Shown here piece after piece: positions 18,971 to 28,635 of a stretch of 64,000 nt of DNA. The notes beneath the pieces are model-generated. The model was not told the origin of the DNA. It was given only the letters and a program-made list of their open reading frames with translations, and did no database searches. Numbering within the stretch: the first letter of the stretch is position 1; every line of letters begins with the position of its first letter. The DNA is from Herbinix sp. (GTDB lineage: Bacteria > Bacillota > Clostridia > Lachnospirales > Lachnospiraceae): NCBI GenBank assembly GCA_029256105.1, contig JAQSYO010000002.1:1-64000 (forward strand), written 5' to 3'. A program made the position numbers and the translations under genes.

Positions 18971-20146
18971 TCATTTTAGTGAGATTACATAAGAATTATC
19001 AATCAGTTTCATATCCTTTACTTCTCCAATACTAGCAAGAATTTGGGTGCTAGTAGGATTCCATCTAAGCCAATTGTCAACTCCAACAAAGTCAGAGGAT
19101 ACATACAAACTCGTGTTATCCTCCAGTTTCGTAATATAGAGTCCACTTTGAGTTTCAACTTCTGAAGTTTGAATATACGCTAGTTTACTTTGATCCGGAG
19201 ACCAGCTGATACCAAATATCATCTTAGCCTCAGCTAAGGTGGTCTTTTCAGTTCCATCCAAGTTGATTAGAACTAAAGCACTTTCATTTTCACTTAGCTT
19301 TTTTTCAATTGCGAACATATCATGTTCTGGAGATAATTCAAAATTCAGTACATTTTCTTTTATAATGTCGTTTTGCTTTTTATCAACATCGTAGGACATT
19401 AAATTTCTTTCGACTGAGATATAATAAATTTTATTACCTACCTTAACCGCAGTATCCGTTTGCATGGAACCGATATCATTAATCAATACAATATTGGAAT
19501 TTACATTGATTAGGCAGACACCATTGTTTGATGTTGGCACAATGAGTTCTTCATTGCTAATCCATTTTGCATTATTATAGGATAGGTGTAAGCCTTTTTC
19601 CGTATTTTCTTCTGAAATAGTTACAACTTGTTCCCCTAGTGTATAGCCTTCTAGGATATCTTTTAGGTTTATGATAAGTCCTTCACTTTTCCCTGAGGTA
19701 AGGTTTTGTACAAAGATATATTTTTTGTCGGGAGAAATGATAGGCATCCAAAGGTATTGTGATTCATCAAAAATGCTTTTTTCTTCACCGGTTTTCAGAT
19801 TATACAGATATAAATTCCTTATATTCTCCATGGCATCAAATACAGGTATCGGCTCTAATTGAGTGTTTACCTTTGTAACAAGAAGGATATCCTTATCAAT
19901 CCAATCTTCACCCCTTAACCCTTTATACTTATCAATTTTTTCAAGGGATAAGGAATTCGATGTTTCGATTTGCTCCTTTTTTTGCGTATCATTTGATTTT
20001 AATAGAGTGATTTTTTGATCATCCCTAGTAATTACTTCCCTTTTCGTATTTATCGGTTCTTTACCTTGTGCATTACAGCCGAATAAAGTCACTGCGGTTA
20101 CCAATAAGATGCAGCTGGCATATCCTATACGTATTCTTTTATGCAA
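18971..20146 (-). CDS. Lipoprotein with a TolB/WD40-like beta-propeller
   Basis: About 391 residues. The signal segment (SCILLVTAVTLFGC) ends in a lipobox, predicting anchoring outside the membrane. The rest has repeated blade-like units such as LWMPIISPDKKYIFV, ISWSPDQSKLAYI and LRWNPTSTQILASI, typical of TolB-type propellers that bind proteins or ligands. The start is probably TTG at 20146, because AAGGAG lies 8-9 bases upstream. A GTG at 20155 overlaps that site and is unlikely. Position directly downstream of the histidine kinase suggests a role linked to its signal, but this is inference. Confidence 0.78.
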   Translation of the reverse strand: MHKRIRIGYASCILLVTAVTLFGCNAQGKEPINTKREVITRDDQKITLLKSNDTQKKEQIETSNSLSLEKIDKYKGLRGEDWIDKDILLVTKVNTQLEPIPVFDAMENIRNLYLYNLKTGEEKSIFDESQYLWMPIISPDKKYIFVQNLTSGKSEGLIINLKDILEGYTLGEQVVTISEENTEKGLHLSYNNAKWISNEELIVPTSNNGVCLINVNSNIVLINDIGSMQTDTAVKVGNKIYYISVERNLMSYDVDKKQNDIIKENVLNFELSPEHDMFAIEKKLSENESALVLINLDGTEKTTLAEAKMIFGISWSPDQSKLAYIQTSEVETQSGLYITKLEDNTSLYVSSDFVGVDNWLRWNPTSTQILASIGEVKDMKLIDNSYVISLK

Positions 20147-20307
20147 TTTATCCACTCCTTTCTTCCATAAAGTTCAGCATCTGCAAAAGGATAACGTTTG
20201 ATTTAGTAAGTTAGCTATCCAGATTTCAATTACAGATACCATAAAATAACTTTACTACATGAATTTATCAATTGTATAACCACTTGTTTCTAAATTGTAA
20301 ACAATCA

Positions 20308-21750
20308 TTAAATTATAAAACGAATTTCAAAAGTGGAGCCCTCAGCTTGCTGATCTAAAAGGGTTATGCTGCCCCCCTGCTTTTCTACAAGCTCCCTCAC
20401 CAGAGATAGACCCAAGCCGGTTCCCCCGTTTAGGGATTTGTTTACAGTATAAAAGGGTTGAAATATTTTATCTCTTTCAGCTGGAGGGATGCCGATTCCG
20501 GTATCTTTCACTCGAATGCAAATGAAATTATTTTCCTTGCAACAAGAAATCCAGATATGCCCATCCGGACGATTATATTTTATCGCATTATCGATTAGAT
20601 TGATAAATACTTGATTTAGTCTTTCCTTATCAGCCAGTAGAATATTTTTTTCAAGATCCGTATGAAGTTGTAGTCCATACTTCTGTATTTTCCCATTCAT
20701 ACGCTTACAAATATCAGTTAGTAATTCATGAATATCCACTTCTTCTTTTTGAAATTCAAAAGTGTAATTTTCTAATTCAGATAATGAAAGAACGTTTTCC
20801 AGCATATCCGTTAAACGCTGACTCTCTTTATCAATATTAACTTTTGCGTCGTTCATAAGTGTCGGATCATCTGAGTACATTTGCATTAAATCTGCATATG
20901 CTTTGATAATGGTAAGTGGCGTTTTAAATTCATGAGTTACATTTCCGATAAACTGTTTTTGTTGCTTCCCCAGAATTTCAAGCTTCTCCACTGCCTGCTG
21001 CAGATGATGCTGTTCTTCTTTCATTGTTTCTATTTGACTTTTTATTTTTTTACCCATATTAGAGATATTCTGACTTAATTCACCGAGTTCATCACTTCGT
21101 TTCAGACAAATAAGGTCAGAAAAATCACCTTTTTCAATTCTTTGAGTTGCATTTTTTAATCTTAGTATTCCGAGCGTCAAGGGACGAACGTATAGATAGC
21201 CACTGATAAAGCAAATGGCGAATATAAATACACCGGAATAGAAGAAGAGATGCTTGATTTTAGTATAAAACATCCGATCAGAGGTGGTGGAGTAATTAAA
21301 TTGTAGTACACCAATTTGCATACTGGAATTATGTAGTGGGGAAAGGAAGATGATATTATCCCCATCTTCTATATAGGTGTTTGTATTTTGTAACGCATAT
21401 TCCATCATAAGACTTACGTCTGTTTTTCCTGCTAATGGTCTGGAATTAGCGACTTCCTTGCCCGCCAGGTTATATAATATAACCTGCATACCGGTTATCA
21501 TTTCAAATCTCGTTACGAGTTCACGCCCGCGGTCATTTATAAAAGCCTCCGGATCCTTTATCGACTCCATAAGATATATTTGCTTGATGTAATTGCTAGC
21601 GATTTCACCTTGTTGAATAAGATAATCTTCATTTTGTTGTCTTTGATTGCTTTGTATACCCCTTAGCACTAAAATACTAAGAATACCTACTGCTGATAAT
21701 AATAGGAGAGTAAGGAAAATGCTTGATTTTAATTTAAGACCTATTTTCAT
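20308..21750 (-). CDS. Sensor histidine kinase
   Basis: Membrane kinase of a two-component system, 480 residues. It has an N-terminal membrane helix (about 8-28), an extracytoplasmic region of about 130 residues, a second helix (around 165-185), and HAMP. The HisKA box carries the phospho-accepting His273 in NVTHEFKTP. The ATPase boxes are NLIDNAIKYN, DTGIGIPP and GGTGLGLSLV. The ATG at 21750 has TTGGAGAT upstream and overlaps the response regulator's end by 17 bases, indicating translational coupling. The layout resembles PhoR/VanS-type kinases. The signal is unknown. Confidence 0.93.
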   Translation of the reverse strand: MKIGLKLKSSIFLTLLLLSAVGILSILVLRGIQSNQRQQNEDYLIQQGEIASNYIKQIYLMESIKDPEAFINDRGRELVTRFEMITGMQVILYNLAGKEVANSRPLAGKTDVSLMMEYALQNTNTYIEDGDNIIFLSPLHNSSMQIGVLQFNYSTTSDRMFYTKIKHLFFYSGVFIFAICFISGYLYVRPLTLGILRLKNATQRIEKGDFSDLICLKRSDELGELSQNISNMGKKIKSQIETMKEEQHHLQQAVEKLEILGKQQKQFIGNVTHEFKTPLTIIKAYADLMQMYSDDPTLMNDAKVNIDKESQRLTDMLENVLSLSELENYTFEFQKEEVDIHELLTDICKRMNGKIQKYGLQLHTDLEKNILLADKERLNQVFINLIDNAIKYNRPDGHIWISCCKENNFICIRVKDTGIGIPPAERDKIFQPFYTVNKSLNGGTGLGLSLVRELVEKQGGSITLLDQQAEGSTFEIRFII

Positions 21751-22435
21751 AGATATCTCCAATCGCTTTATAACCAATTCCATATACCGTTTGAAGCAAT
21801 TCCTGATAGGATTCTCCTAGCTTGCTTCTTATCCGCTGCACATGAATATCGACTGTTCTTGTTCCGCCAACATATTCGATTCCCCATACTAAGTCTAGCA
21901 ATCGGTCCCGTTCATAGACTCTCTCAGGATTCGATAATAAGAGATGGAGTAGATCAAATTCTTTGGGGGTGAACTCTAGTTCCTCGCCGCGAAGGACAAC
22001 CTTTCTTTGCTCTGCGATAACCACCAAATCTCTTATTGTTATTTTCTCAAATTGTTGTTTTATACTATTTTTATGTAACCGCCTTAATAGAGCTTTGACC
22101 CTGGCAATTAGTTCTCTTATATCAAAAGGTTTGATGATGTAATCATCTGCACCGAATTCAAAGCCTAAGACTTTATCAACAATATCATTTTTTGCAGTAA
22201 GTAATAAGATACCAAGATCATTTCGATTGTCCATTCTTTTACACACTTCAAAACCATTCAGTTTGGGCATCATTATATCAAGGATCATCAAATCCGGGTG
22301 GAAGGTAGACAATTTATTTAGAGCTTCTTCACCATTATAGGCGGTCTCAACAATAAAACCTTCTCTAGTAAAAGCATAGGATAAAGCGTCTACAATACCT
22401 TTTTCATCATCCACTACAAGAATTTTCTCTTCCAT
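21734..22435 (-). CDS. OmpR-family response regulator
   Basis: Receiver plus winged-helix regulator, 233 residues from this ATG. Seen: acidic pocket D9-D10, phospho-acceptor Asp53 in LMILDIMMPK, LLTAKN with the conserved lysine, and the DNA-binding domain ending in GGTRTVDIHVQRIRSKLG. It pairs with the overlapping histidine kinase. A GTG two codons earlier (22441) is an alternative start. A good promoter and a perfect dyad lie directly upstream, suggesting autoregulation or control by another factor. Confidence 0.94.
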   Translation of the reverse strand: MEEKILVVDDEKGIVDALSYAFTREGFIVETAYNGEEALNKLSTFHPDLMILDIMMPKLNGFEVCKRMDNRNDLGILLLTAKNDIVDKVLGFEFGADDYIIKPFDIRELIARVKALLRRLHKNSIKQQFEKITIRDLVVIAEQRKVVLRGEELEFTPKEFDLLHLLLSNPERVYERDRLLDLVWGIEYVGGTRTVDIHVQRIRSKLGESYQELLQTVYGIGYKAIGDIYENRS

Positions 22436-22457
22436 TTTCACACTACCTTTCCGAAAT

Positions 22458-22479
22458 TTAATTACACATTCGTAATTAA
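22458..22479. promoter_or_regulatory. Perfect dyad at the start of the two-component operon
   Basis: TTAATTAC at 22458-22465 and GTAATTAA at 22472-22479 are perfect inverted copies around ACATTC. The dyad begins 3 bases past the -10 box of the leftward promoter, so a bound protein would cover the transcription start. Confidence 0.55.
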
Positions 22480-22482
22480 CAC

Positions 22483-22510
22483 ATTATAGCATACTATAGC
22501 TAGCTGGCAA
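22483..22510 (-). promoter_or_regulatory. Promoter of the response regulator-kinase operon
   Basis: On the minus strand, TTGCCA (22510-22505) and TATAAT (22488-22483) are separated by 16 bases. The consensus -10 box and position about 50 bases before the response regulator support it. Confidence 0.65.
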
Positions 22511-22641
22511 GTACCCAGGATTTTCTTATCTACAGAATTTATGAAGCTGCATAGACGATGCCCAAAATCACTATACTCTTTCTTTATAGGATTGAAACCA
22601 AACCTCTTAATGTATCGTCTATAATACAAAGGAGTGATATT

Positions 22642-23463
22642 ATGAGAAAAATTATAAGGGTAATAGCGGTAACTATACTTTTCACGTTTATCGTTGTTGG
22701 TTGTGGAATAAAGGATGATACGACTAATGATGGAAATACAACCAATAATGGAAATACAACCAATGATGGAGATGTATCTGATAATGAGAGTAACTCTATA
22801 TTTAATGCGGAGGTAATTGAAACAGGGGCCTCACTACTCATTGCACCGGAGGTGGAAAGCAATGAATATCGTTCTTCGGATAAAATATCCGTAAGTTTAA
22901 ACGATGCGAAGATTGTGAATGCAGATGGTCAAGAGATTGCGAAAGAAGATTTGAACGTTGGGGATATCATTACAGTCACCTATAATGGAATTATTCTAGA
23001 ATCCTACCCTGCGCAGATAACAGCTTCAAACATAAAAGTGGTCGACCATAATATATTAATGGAAGGTTATCTGGCAATTATCGATGACCTATACCTAGAG
23101 GACGAGGGATTAAACAGCGATATTAAAATGATTGCCTTAGATACAACAGAATGGATTGGTCTTACAGATATTGAGAAGGAGATAATATTTTCAAAGGTGA
23201 AAGATAAATATGGTTATGAGGTAGTCGAAGGCACCTTTGAAGATTTAAGCGAAGAGGGTATTATTGATAACGAAAACCTGCTTTTCAAGGATGGAATTCT
23301 TATCACCCTCTCGGATATGAAATATGATCAAAAGAAAAGCAAGATAACCTGCGCTACTAAGAAATGGAGAAGCGGACTCGGTGCAGTCGGCGCTAATGAG
23401 GTCATCGCAAGCTTTGATGGGAAAGAATGGAATATAAAAAAGGATGGAATGTGGATCAGCTAA
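22642..23463 (+). CDS. DUF3221-like lipoprotein
   Basis: Secreted lipoprotein of 273 residues. The signal segment IIRVIAVTILFTFIVVGC ends at a lipobox. An asparagine/threonine/glycine-rich linker follows (repeated NTTNDGN/NTTNNGN units), then a compact beta domain with SSDKISVSLNDAK and NVGDIITVTYNG, which resembles the DUF3221 (YobA-like) family. The C-terminal half is less familiar. AAAGGAG precedes the ATG at 22642, which is chosen over an upstream in-frame ATG because the signal peptide begins here. It diverges from the two-component operon and converges with the transporter at 23478. Function unknown. Confidence 0.75.
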   Translation: MRKIIRVIAVTILFTFIVVGCGIKDDTTNDGNTTNNGNTTNDGDVSDNESNSIFNAEVIETGASLLIAPEVESNEYRSSDKISVSLNDAKIVNADGQEIAKEDLNVGDIITVTYNGIILESYPAQITASNIKVVDHNILMEGYLAIIDDLYLEDEGLNSDIKMIALDTTEWIGLTDIEKEIIFSKVKDKYGYEVVEGTFEDLSEEGIIDNENLLFKDGILITLSDMKYDQKKSKITCATKKWRSGLGAVGANEVIASFDGKEWNIKKDGMWIS

Positions 23464-23477
23464 CAACAGCAATTAGC

Positions 23478-24608
23478 CTATAAATTCATTAACCAGTAAC
23501 ACAAACATAATGTAATAAGAAATAGGATATTATACAATGTAAACAACCCTAGGTATTTCCATGGCTTAGCATCAACGGTTCTACTATAAAACTTATAAGA
23601 GATCAAGCTGGCGAGGGATGCGACCAAGGTTCCAAGTCCTCCAAGATCAGTTCCAAGAATCAATTCTTTATAATTGTTGGTAAAGGCAGACAACAATATA
23701 GCAGCAGGGACATTGCTGATGATCTGGCTTGCTAACATGGACACCAAGAATTCTTTCCCTTCCAGTAAGGTAGATAAAAATTGTTTAACAGCCGTTATGT
23801 TGCCTATGTTACCTACAAATAAAAAGAAGCAGACAAAGGTCAGAAGAAGGGAATAATCAACTTTCTTAAGAATTCTTCGGTCAAAGATTAGAATACTTGA
23901 GATGACAACAAAGAATGTGATTCGATAGTCCATCAAACGAATTACACAAGCAAAGCAGACAAGAAATAAACCACTATACAAAGCAATGGTATGGGGTTTA
24001 TGTTTGTCTGCTTTTTCGCTACTTGATAAAGTAAAGCTAAGGTGTTCCTTTCTTATCATAAATATAGAAATACATAATAAGACAAGGGAGATTACGGTAA
24101 ATGGTAACGTTATTTTGAAAAACTCAATAATCGGTACATTATAAGTGGAATAAAGATATAAATTTTGTGGGTTACCAATCGGGGTCAGCATACTACCAAG
24201 GTTTGCAGCAATCGTCTGAAGGACAACAACGAAGAGGATATGTTTTGTCTGACCTGTCTTCGTTAAGATGAGAATGGCAAAGGGAACAAAGGTGATTAAA
24301 GCTACATCATTCGTAATCCACATGGAAGAGAAAAAACATAACATAATCAAGACTAAGGCGAGAGATCTTATATTTGCTACTTTATTGAGCAATTTTTCGG
24401 AGAGCAATAAAAATAATCCGGTTTTGTTAAAGCCAGCAACAACGGCCATAAGACAGAACAATAAACTTAGCACACGAAAATCAATATAGGTAATATAATT
24501 GAGGGAAGGTGGAAGGAAGAACATGGACAGTATTGCTACTAATCCTGAGATACATAATACGACCTCCTTTTTAATGAACTGCTGCATCATTTTGATATAT
24601 ATTTTCAT
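23478..24608 (-). CDS. ArsB/NhaD-superfamily ion transporter
   Basis: Multi-spanning membrane protein of 376 residues with about ten hydrophobic segments. The family signatures are TNDVALITFVPFAIL and GSMLTPIGNPQNLYL, each in re-entrant-loop positions typical of the ion transporter superfamily that includes ArsB, NhaD and SLC13-type anion carriers. It is shorter than the usual 420-residue ArsB. No arsenic genes are adjacent, so the substrate cannot be assigned; an organic or inorganic anion, or Na+/H+ exchange, is possible. The ATG follows AAAGGAAA with a longish spacer. Confidence 0.83.
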   Translation of the reverse strand: MKIYIKMMQQFIKKEVVLCISGLVAILSMFFLPPSLNYITYIDFRVLSLLFCLMAVVAGFNKTGLFLLLSEKLLNKVANIRSLALVLIMLCFFSSMWITNDVALITFVPFAILILTKTGQTKHILFVVVLQTIAANLGSMLTPIGNPQNLYLYSTYNVPIIEFFKITLPFTVISLVLLCISIFMIRKEHLSFTLSSSEKADKHKPHTIALYSGLFLVCFACVIRLMDYRITFFVVISSILIFDRRILKKVDYSLLLTFVCFFLFVGNIGNITAVKQFLSTLLEGKEFLVSMLASQIISNVPAAILLSAFTNNYKELILGTDLGGLGTLVASLASLISYKFYSRTVDAKPWKYLGLFTLYNILFLITLCLCYWLMNL

Positions 24609-24877
24609 TTGAATTTTTTCCTTTACTATTCATTTTATTAATCATTCCTATTTTAATTAGCTAATTATCGAAAGGATACGTATCAGTATTAAATTCTTAT
24701 TATAACAACTCCCGATTTTAGATGAAGCTACGGGTTTCTCAAGGTATAAAAGTACGAAATGATTCTACCTTAAAAAATTGGTAAATTCAATCAATTTAAT
24801 TTATTTATTGCATGATTAGGTATTCTTTGTTAAAATCATTATGTTAACGTATTAGTAATTTAAGGAGTTTATTACAT

Positions 24878-25894
24878 ATGAAACAAGATGCAGTGGAGTT
24901 TACAACAGTTAGCAAAGATATCCCGAGAGACTATCTTTTTGATAATTTGAGGGCAATTTTAATTATATTAGTAGTTTGGGGACACGTTCTTACCTCAATG
25001 ATGGGCAAATCCGAAATCATCAAAAGTATTTATTTCTTTTTATTTTTCTTTCACATGCCGGCGATGGCATTTGTTTCCGGATATTTTTCCAAGAATTTAG
25101 ACAAGATTAGAAGCAATGCCTTTGTAACTATTTTAATACCATACTTGATATTAAACGTTATGAATTATACCTATAAAATGGTGGTTATACAAGAACATTA
25201 TTATGGATTTCGGTTCTTCCGCCCTTACTGGGGGCTTTGGTATCTGTTGGCTTTATTCTTATGGAAATTTTTCTTGAAGGATCTAGTCAAAATTCGATTT
25301 TTGTTACCATTAAGTTTTGTTTTTGCAGTTCTTAGCGGTTTCACGAAGGAATTTTCGGATTATATGGCACTAGGCAGAACACTTTGCTTCCTTCCATTTT
25401 TCCTCCTTGGATTTTATTGTACCAAGGAGCAGGTTGCTAAAATACGTCGGATACCTAAGGTTGTTTCCTTTGCGGCTATCGTAGCTACCGCATTGATATC
25501 TACTTATATCGTACATAACAAGGTTTTTAAAGTCGAAGTGCTTTATTTAAGAAGACCTTATCCGGAGAGCTCGGATATAAAATCAATGGTATTTCGTATC
25601 TTAGTATATATTGTTGCAAGTGCTATGATAATTGCGATAATTAACATAACAACGGCCAAAAAGACCTTCCTTTCCATCATAGGGACCAGTACGATGACCG
25701 TGTATATTCTTCATTTATTTACTATTCCTCTTTTGGAGAAACTCGAGATATTAAAGGAGCAACCGTATCTTTATCTCTCATATTCATTTTTCATGACGGC
25801 TGTTATTGTATTTATTTATACTCGACCTTTCGTTAGACGAATTTATGATAACATCATGGATAAGTTAACTAGACTAATAGTAAAGACAGAATAG
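24878..25894 (+). CDS. Acyltransferase family 3 membrane protein
   Basis: Integral membrane acyltransferase of the OafA/YrhL type, 338 residues with about ten predicted membrane helices. The N-terminal hallmark is FDNLRAILIILVVWGHVL, where the histidine is the probable catalytic residue, followed by FFFHMPAMAFVSGYF. Such proteins usually O-acetylate surface polysaccharides or other wall polymers. AAGGAG lies upstream of the ATG. The next gene, 58 bases downstream, is a wall-polymer glycosyl/glycerophosphotransferase, so the two may jointly modify a teichoic acid-like polymer; this is inferred from position. Confidence 0.87.
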   Translation: MKQDAVEFTTVSKDIPRDYLFDNLRAILIILVVWGHVLTSMMGKSEIIKSIYFFLFFFHMPAMAFVSGYFSKNLDKIRSNAFVTILIPYLILNVMNYTYKMVVIQEHYYGFRFFRPYWGLWYLLALFLWKFFLKDLVKIRFLLPLSFVFAVLSGFTKEFSDYMALGRTLCFLPFFLLGFYCTKEQVAKIRRIPKVVSFAAIVATALISTYIVHNKVFKVEVLYLRRPYPESSDIKSMVFRILVYIVASAMIIAIINITTAKKTFLSIIGTSTMTVYILHLFTIPLLEKLEILKEQPYLYLSYSFFMTAVIVFIYTRPFVRRIYDNIMDKLTRLIVKTE

Positions 25895-25952
25895 GATGAA
25901 TTATAAAAACTTATGATTAAATAGATATGTTGAGAAAGGCAAGGGTGCTAAA

Positions 25953-28349
25953 GTGAAATTAAGTATAATCGTTCCTTTTCATATGGGAATACATTTTTTA
26001 GAGGATTGTTTTGAAAGTATAAGAGATCAAGGATTAACCAATTTTGAGACAGTTTTGGTTTTGGATCATGTAAAGGAAGATGTCTCAAATCTGGTCAGGT
26101 CCTATGAAGACATTAATATTACTATAGTAGAGTTAAATGAGAATCGATCAATAGACCATAAATTTGAGAAATCAAAAATGGAAGAACTTTTTAAAGGATT
26201 TAGTGGTGTTGCATGTGCTAGAAATGCCGGTTTAGAAGCTGCAACCGGAGAGTATGTATATTTTCTTGATAGCGATGATTATATTCTTAATGGTACATTA
26301 CCCATGCTTCTTCGTGAAGCAGAGGAGCAAAATGCGGACTTTACTTATGGTAAAAAAGCCTCAACTTGGTTTCGCAGAATGGTATATTTAGCTTCACTTG
26401 CGGAAAATACTGATGAAGAAGCCATGGATGAACAGGATGGCGGTGAGCAGGAGCAGGGAGAGCAAGAACAAGCAGAACAGGAACTTTCTGATCAAGCAGA
26501 GAATAATGATAATCCAATTAAATTAACCCGTCGTCAGAAAAGAATTATGAAGGTACAACAAAAAATTGCCGCTACCTCTGAGGAGGATATAGAGGCCTTA
26601 GCTCAAAAAGCTGAGGCATATCACTCTTTATTTGTTAGTAGGAAGGGGCTACGCAATATATCTGTATTAGGTATTTTATTCCGTAAAAGCTTCTTGAATG
26701 AGAATCAAATTCGTTTCAATGAGAACTATGCCTTCTTCTCGGATTCAACCTTTGTAGTTCAAGCGTTGGAATTAGGAAGGACTTGTTCTTATGTTGAAGA
26801 GGCAATTTATGTGAAGAGAAAGCATAATGATCCAATTCATTTCCCTGCTTTATCTCAAGCAAAGACGGAAGAAAAATTCGATGAGTATATATTAGCCTAT
26901 CAACAGTCGAAAGAATATACCGAGGAGAATACAGCACTTAGAAGTTATTTGGAGGATAAACTTATTTCTTATTTTGCGGGTACCTATGCGCCTCGCTTAA
27001 GAAGAAGTGTAAATGATTTGTGGCGGACAGAACGTTTTCAGACGATTCGCAATGCCATGAAGGAAATAGATCCTGAAAAGATAAGAAGACTGAGAAAATA
27101 TAAGAAAAAAATTGTAAAAGCGTTGCTAAAAGATAATGTAAAGAAAGCAACTAGGATTGTAACCAATCATCTTGGCATAAAGAAGTTTAAGAAGATTAAG
27201 AAAAATAATCGTATTTTTGCTTACTACCTCTACCATAAAATTTTTAGTAAAATGCCTTTAAAAGAAAATTGGGTTCTTTGCGAGAGCTTTTTCGGTAAGA
27301 GTTATTCGGATAGTCCAAAATATATTTATGAATATTTGTGCAAGAATTATCCTGGAAAATACCGCTTTATCTGGGTAGTGAATCGTGGAACAAAGATACC
27401 GTTCCATCCGACTAAGGTTAGACGCTTTAGCATCCGTTATTGCTATTATCTCGCACGCTGTAAATTCGACGTATTCAATGTTAGACAACCGGAATGGATG
27501 AGAAAGCGAGAAGGTAATGTCTTCTTGGAAACCTGGCATGGAACACCTTTAAAGAAATTGGTATTTGATCAGGAAGAGGTTATGGGTGCATCTCCACTTT
27601 ATAAAGCGCAATTTTTTAAGCAATCAAGAATATGGGATTATCTTATAGCAGCAAATCATTTCTCCAGTGATGCTTTCCGGAGTGCATTCCTATTTGATAA
27701 GGAAATGCTGGAATATGGATACCCGAGAAACGACATATTACATAGTGGGGAGAAAGATAAACTGGCAACAGAGCTTAAGAAAAAGCTCCATATCCCTGAA
27801 GGGAAAAAGACGATTTTATATGCTCCAACCTGGCGTGATGACGAATATTACGGCCGTGGAGAATACAAATTTGCATTGAAATTAGACCTCAGAATGCTGA
27901 AAAAGGAACTGGGAGATGAATATGTTGTACTCCTTCGTACACACTACTTTATAGCCGATTCACTCGATGTAACCGGACTGGAGGATTTTGCCTTCAACGT
28001 AAGTAAGTATGATGATATCTCAGAGCTTTATCTAATTTCAGATTTACTAATAACCGATTATTCTTCTGTATTTTTTGATTATGCAAACTTGAAGAGACCA
28101 ATTTTATTCTATACTTATGATTTAGATAAATACCGCGACATGTTAAGAGGCTTTTATATGGATATCGAGACCGAGGTTCCAGGACCATTGTTATTCACTA
28201 ACGAAGAGGTAGTGGAAGCAATTCGTAATATTGACGATATCACGGTAGAGTATCAAGAGAAGTACGATGGTTTCTATGAAAGGTTCTGTAGCCTAGAGGA
28301 TGGACATGCAGCAGAGAATGTTGCCAAAAAGGTATTCCATCTTTCCTAA
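25953..28349 (+). CDS. GT2 glycosyltransferase fused to a TagF-like CDP-glycerol glycerophosphotransferase
   Basis: A 798-residue two-part enzyme for wall teichoic-acid-like polymers. Residues 1 to about 330 form a GT-A glycosyltransferase (SIIVPFHMG start, ARNAGLEAATGEYVYFLDSDDYI with the nucleotide-sugar metal site). From about residue 438 it matches CDP-glycerol:glycerophosphotransferases: ETWHGTPLKKL, ILYAPTWRD and ISDLLITDYSSVFFDYA. A stretch at about 150-188, rich in E, Q and D, interrupts the GT2 part. The start is GTG at 25953. It probably acts on the cytoplasmic face of the membrane. Confidence 0.9.
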   Translation: MKLSIIVPFHMGIHFLEDCFESIRDQGLTNFETVLVLDHVKEDVSNLVRSYEDINITIVELNENRSIDHKFEKSKMEELFKGFSGVACARNAGLEAATGEYVYFLDSDDYILNGTLPMLLREAEEQNADFTYGKKASTWFRRMVYLASLAENTDEEAMDEQDGGEQEQGEQEQAEQELSDQAENNDNPIKLTRRQKRIMKVQQKIAATSEEDIEALAQKAEAYHSLFVSRKGLRNISVLGILFRKSFLNENQIRFNENYAFFSDSTFVVQALELGRTCSYVEEAIYVKRKHNDPIHFPALSQAKTEEKFDEYILAYQQSKEYTEENTALRSYLEDKLISYFAGTYAPRLRRSVNDLWRTERFQTIRNAMKEIDPEKIRRLRKYKKKIVKALLKDNVKKATRIVTNHLGIKKFKKIKKNNRIFAYYLYHKIFSKMPLKENWVLCESFFGKSYSDSPKYIYEYLCKNYPGKYRFIWVVNRGTKIPFHPTKVRRFSIRYCYYLARCKFDVFNVRQPEWMRKREGNVFLETWHGTPLKKLVFDQEEVMGASPLYKAQFFKQSRIWDYLIAANHFSSDAFRSAFLFDKEMLEYGYPRNDILHSGEKDKLATELKKKLHIPEGKKTILYAPTWRDDEYYGRGEYKFALKLDLRMLKKELGDEYVVLLRTHYFIADSLDVTGLEDFAFNVSKYDDISELYLISDLLITDYSSVFFDYANLKRPILFYTYDLDKYRDMLRGFYMDIETEVPGPLLFTNEEVVEAIRNIDDITVEYQEKYDGFYERFCSLEDGHAAENVAKKVFHLS

Positions 28350-28485
28350 TTTCGAACAATATGATGATAAAGGTGTTCATTTCAAACTTTGTTTTGTGCA
28401 TATATACAAATTTGAATTTTTATACATCTTTACGACAAAAAAACAGTTGCGAATTTATCATTGTCCATTATAATAGGAAGAGTAA

Positions 28486-28605
28486 CGAGGACTTCTTAAA
28501 GTATAGTAGGGCATTATACTTAACGTATAGGTGGGCATTATACTTAACGTATGGTAAGGCACTATACTTAAAGTATAGTTTGACAGTATACTTTAGTATA
28601 TGAGA
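28486..28605. repeat. 24-bp tandem units with palindromic cores upstream of purC
   Basis: Five units of 24 bases start at 28486, 28510, 28534, 28558 and 28582. Each holds a TATACTTAA-GTATA core with arms that pair. In the fourth unit CTATACTT and AAGTATAG are perfect inverted copies. The fifth unit ends 30 bases before the purC start. They could be operators, terminator-like hairpins or simply a tandem array. Confidence 0.8.
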
Positions 28606-28635
28606 AAATATAATGAAGGATTGGTGGCAGTTGTT

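Noticed and set aside
28361-28603. 80-residue open frame before purC
   Set aside because: It reads through the 24-bp repeats (giving YLTYRWALYLTY-like sequence) and has no convincing ribosome-binding site or family match.
28580-28614. TTGACA with TATAAT as the purC promoter
   Set aside because: The two boxes are 23 bases apart, too far for a normal promoter, and no better -10 box lies at 16-18 bases.
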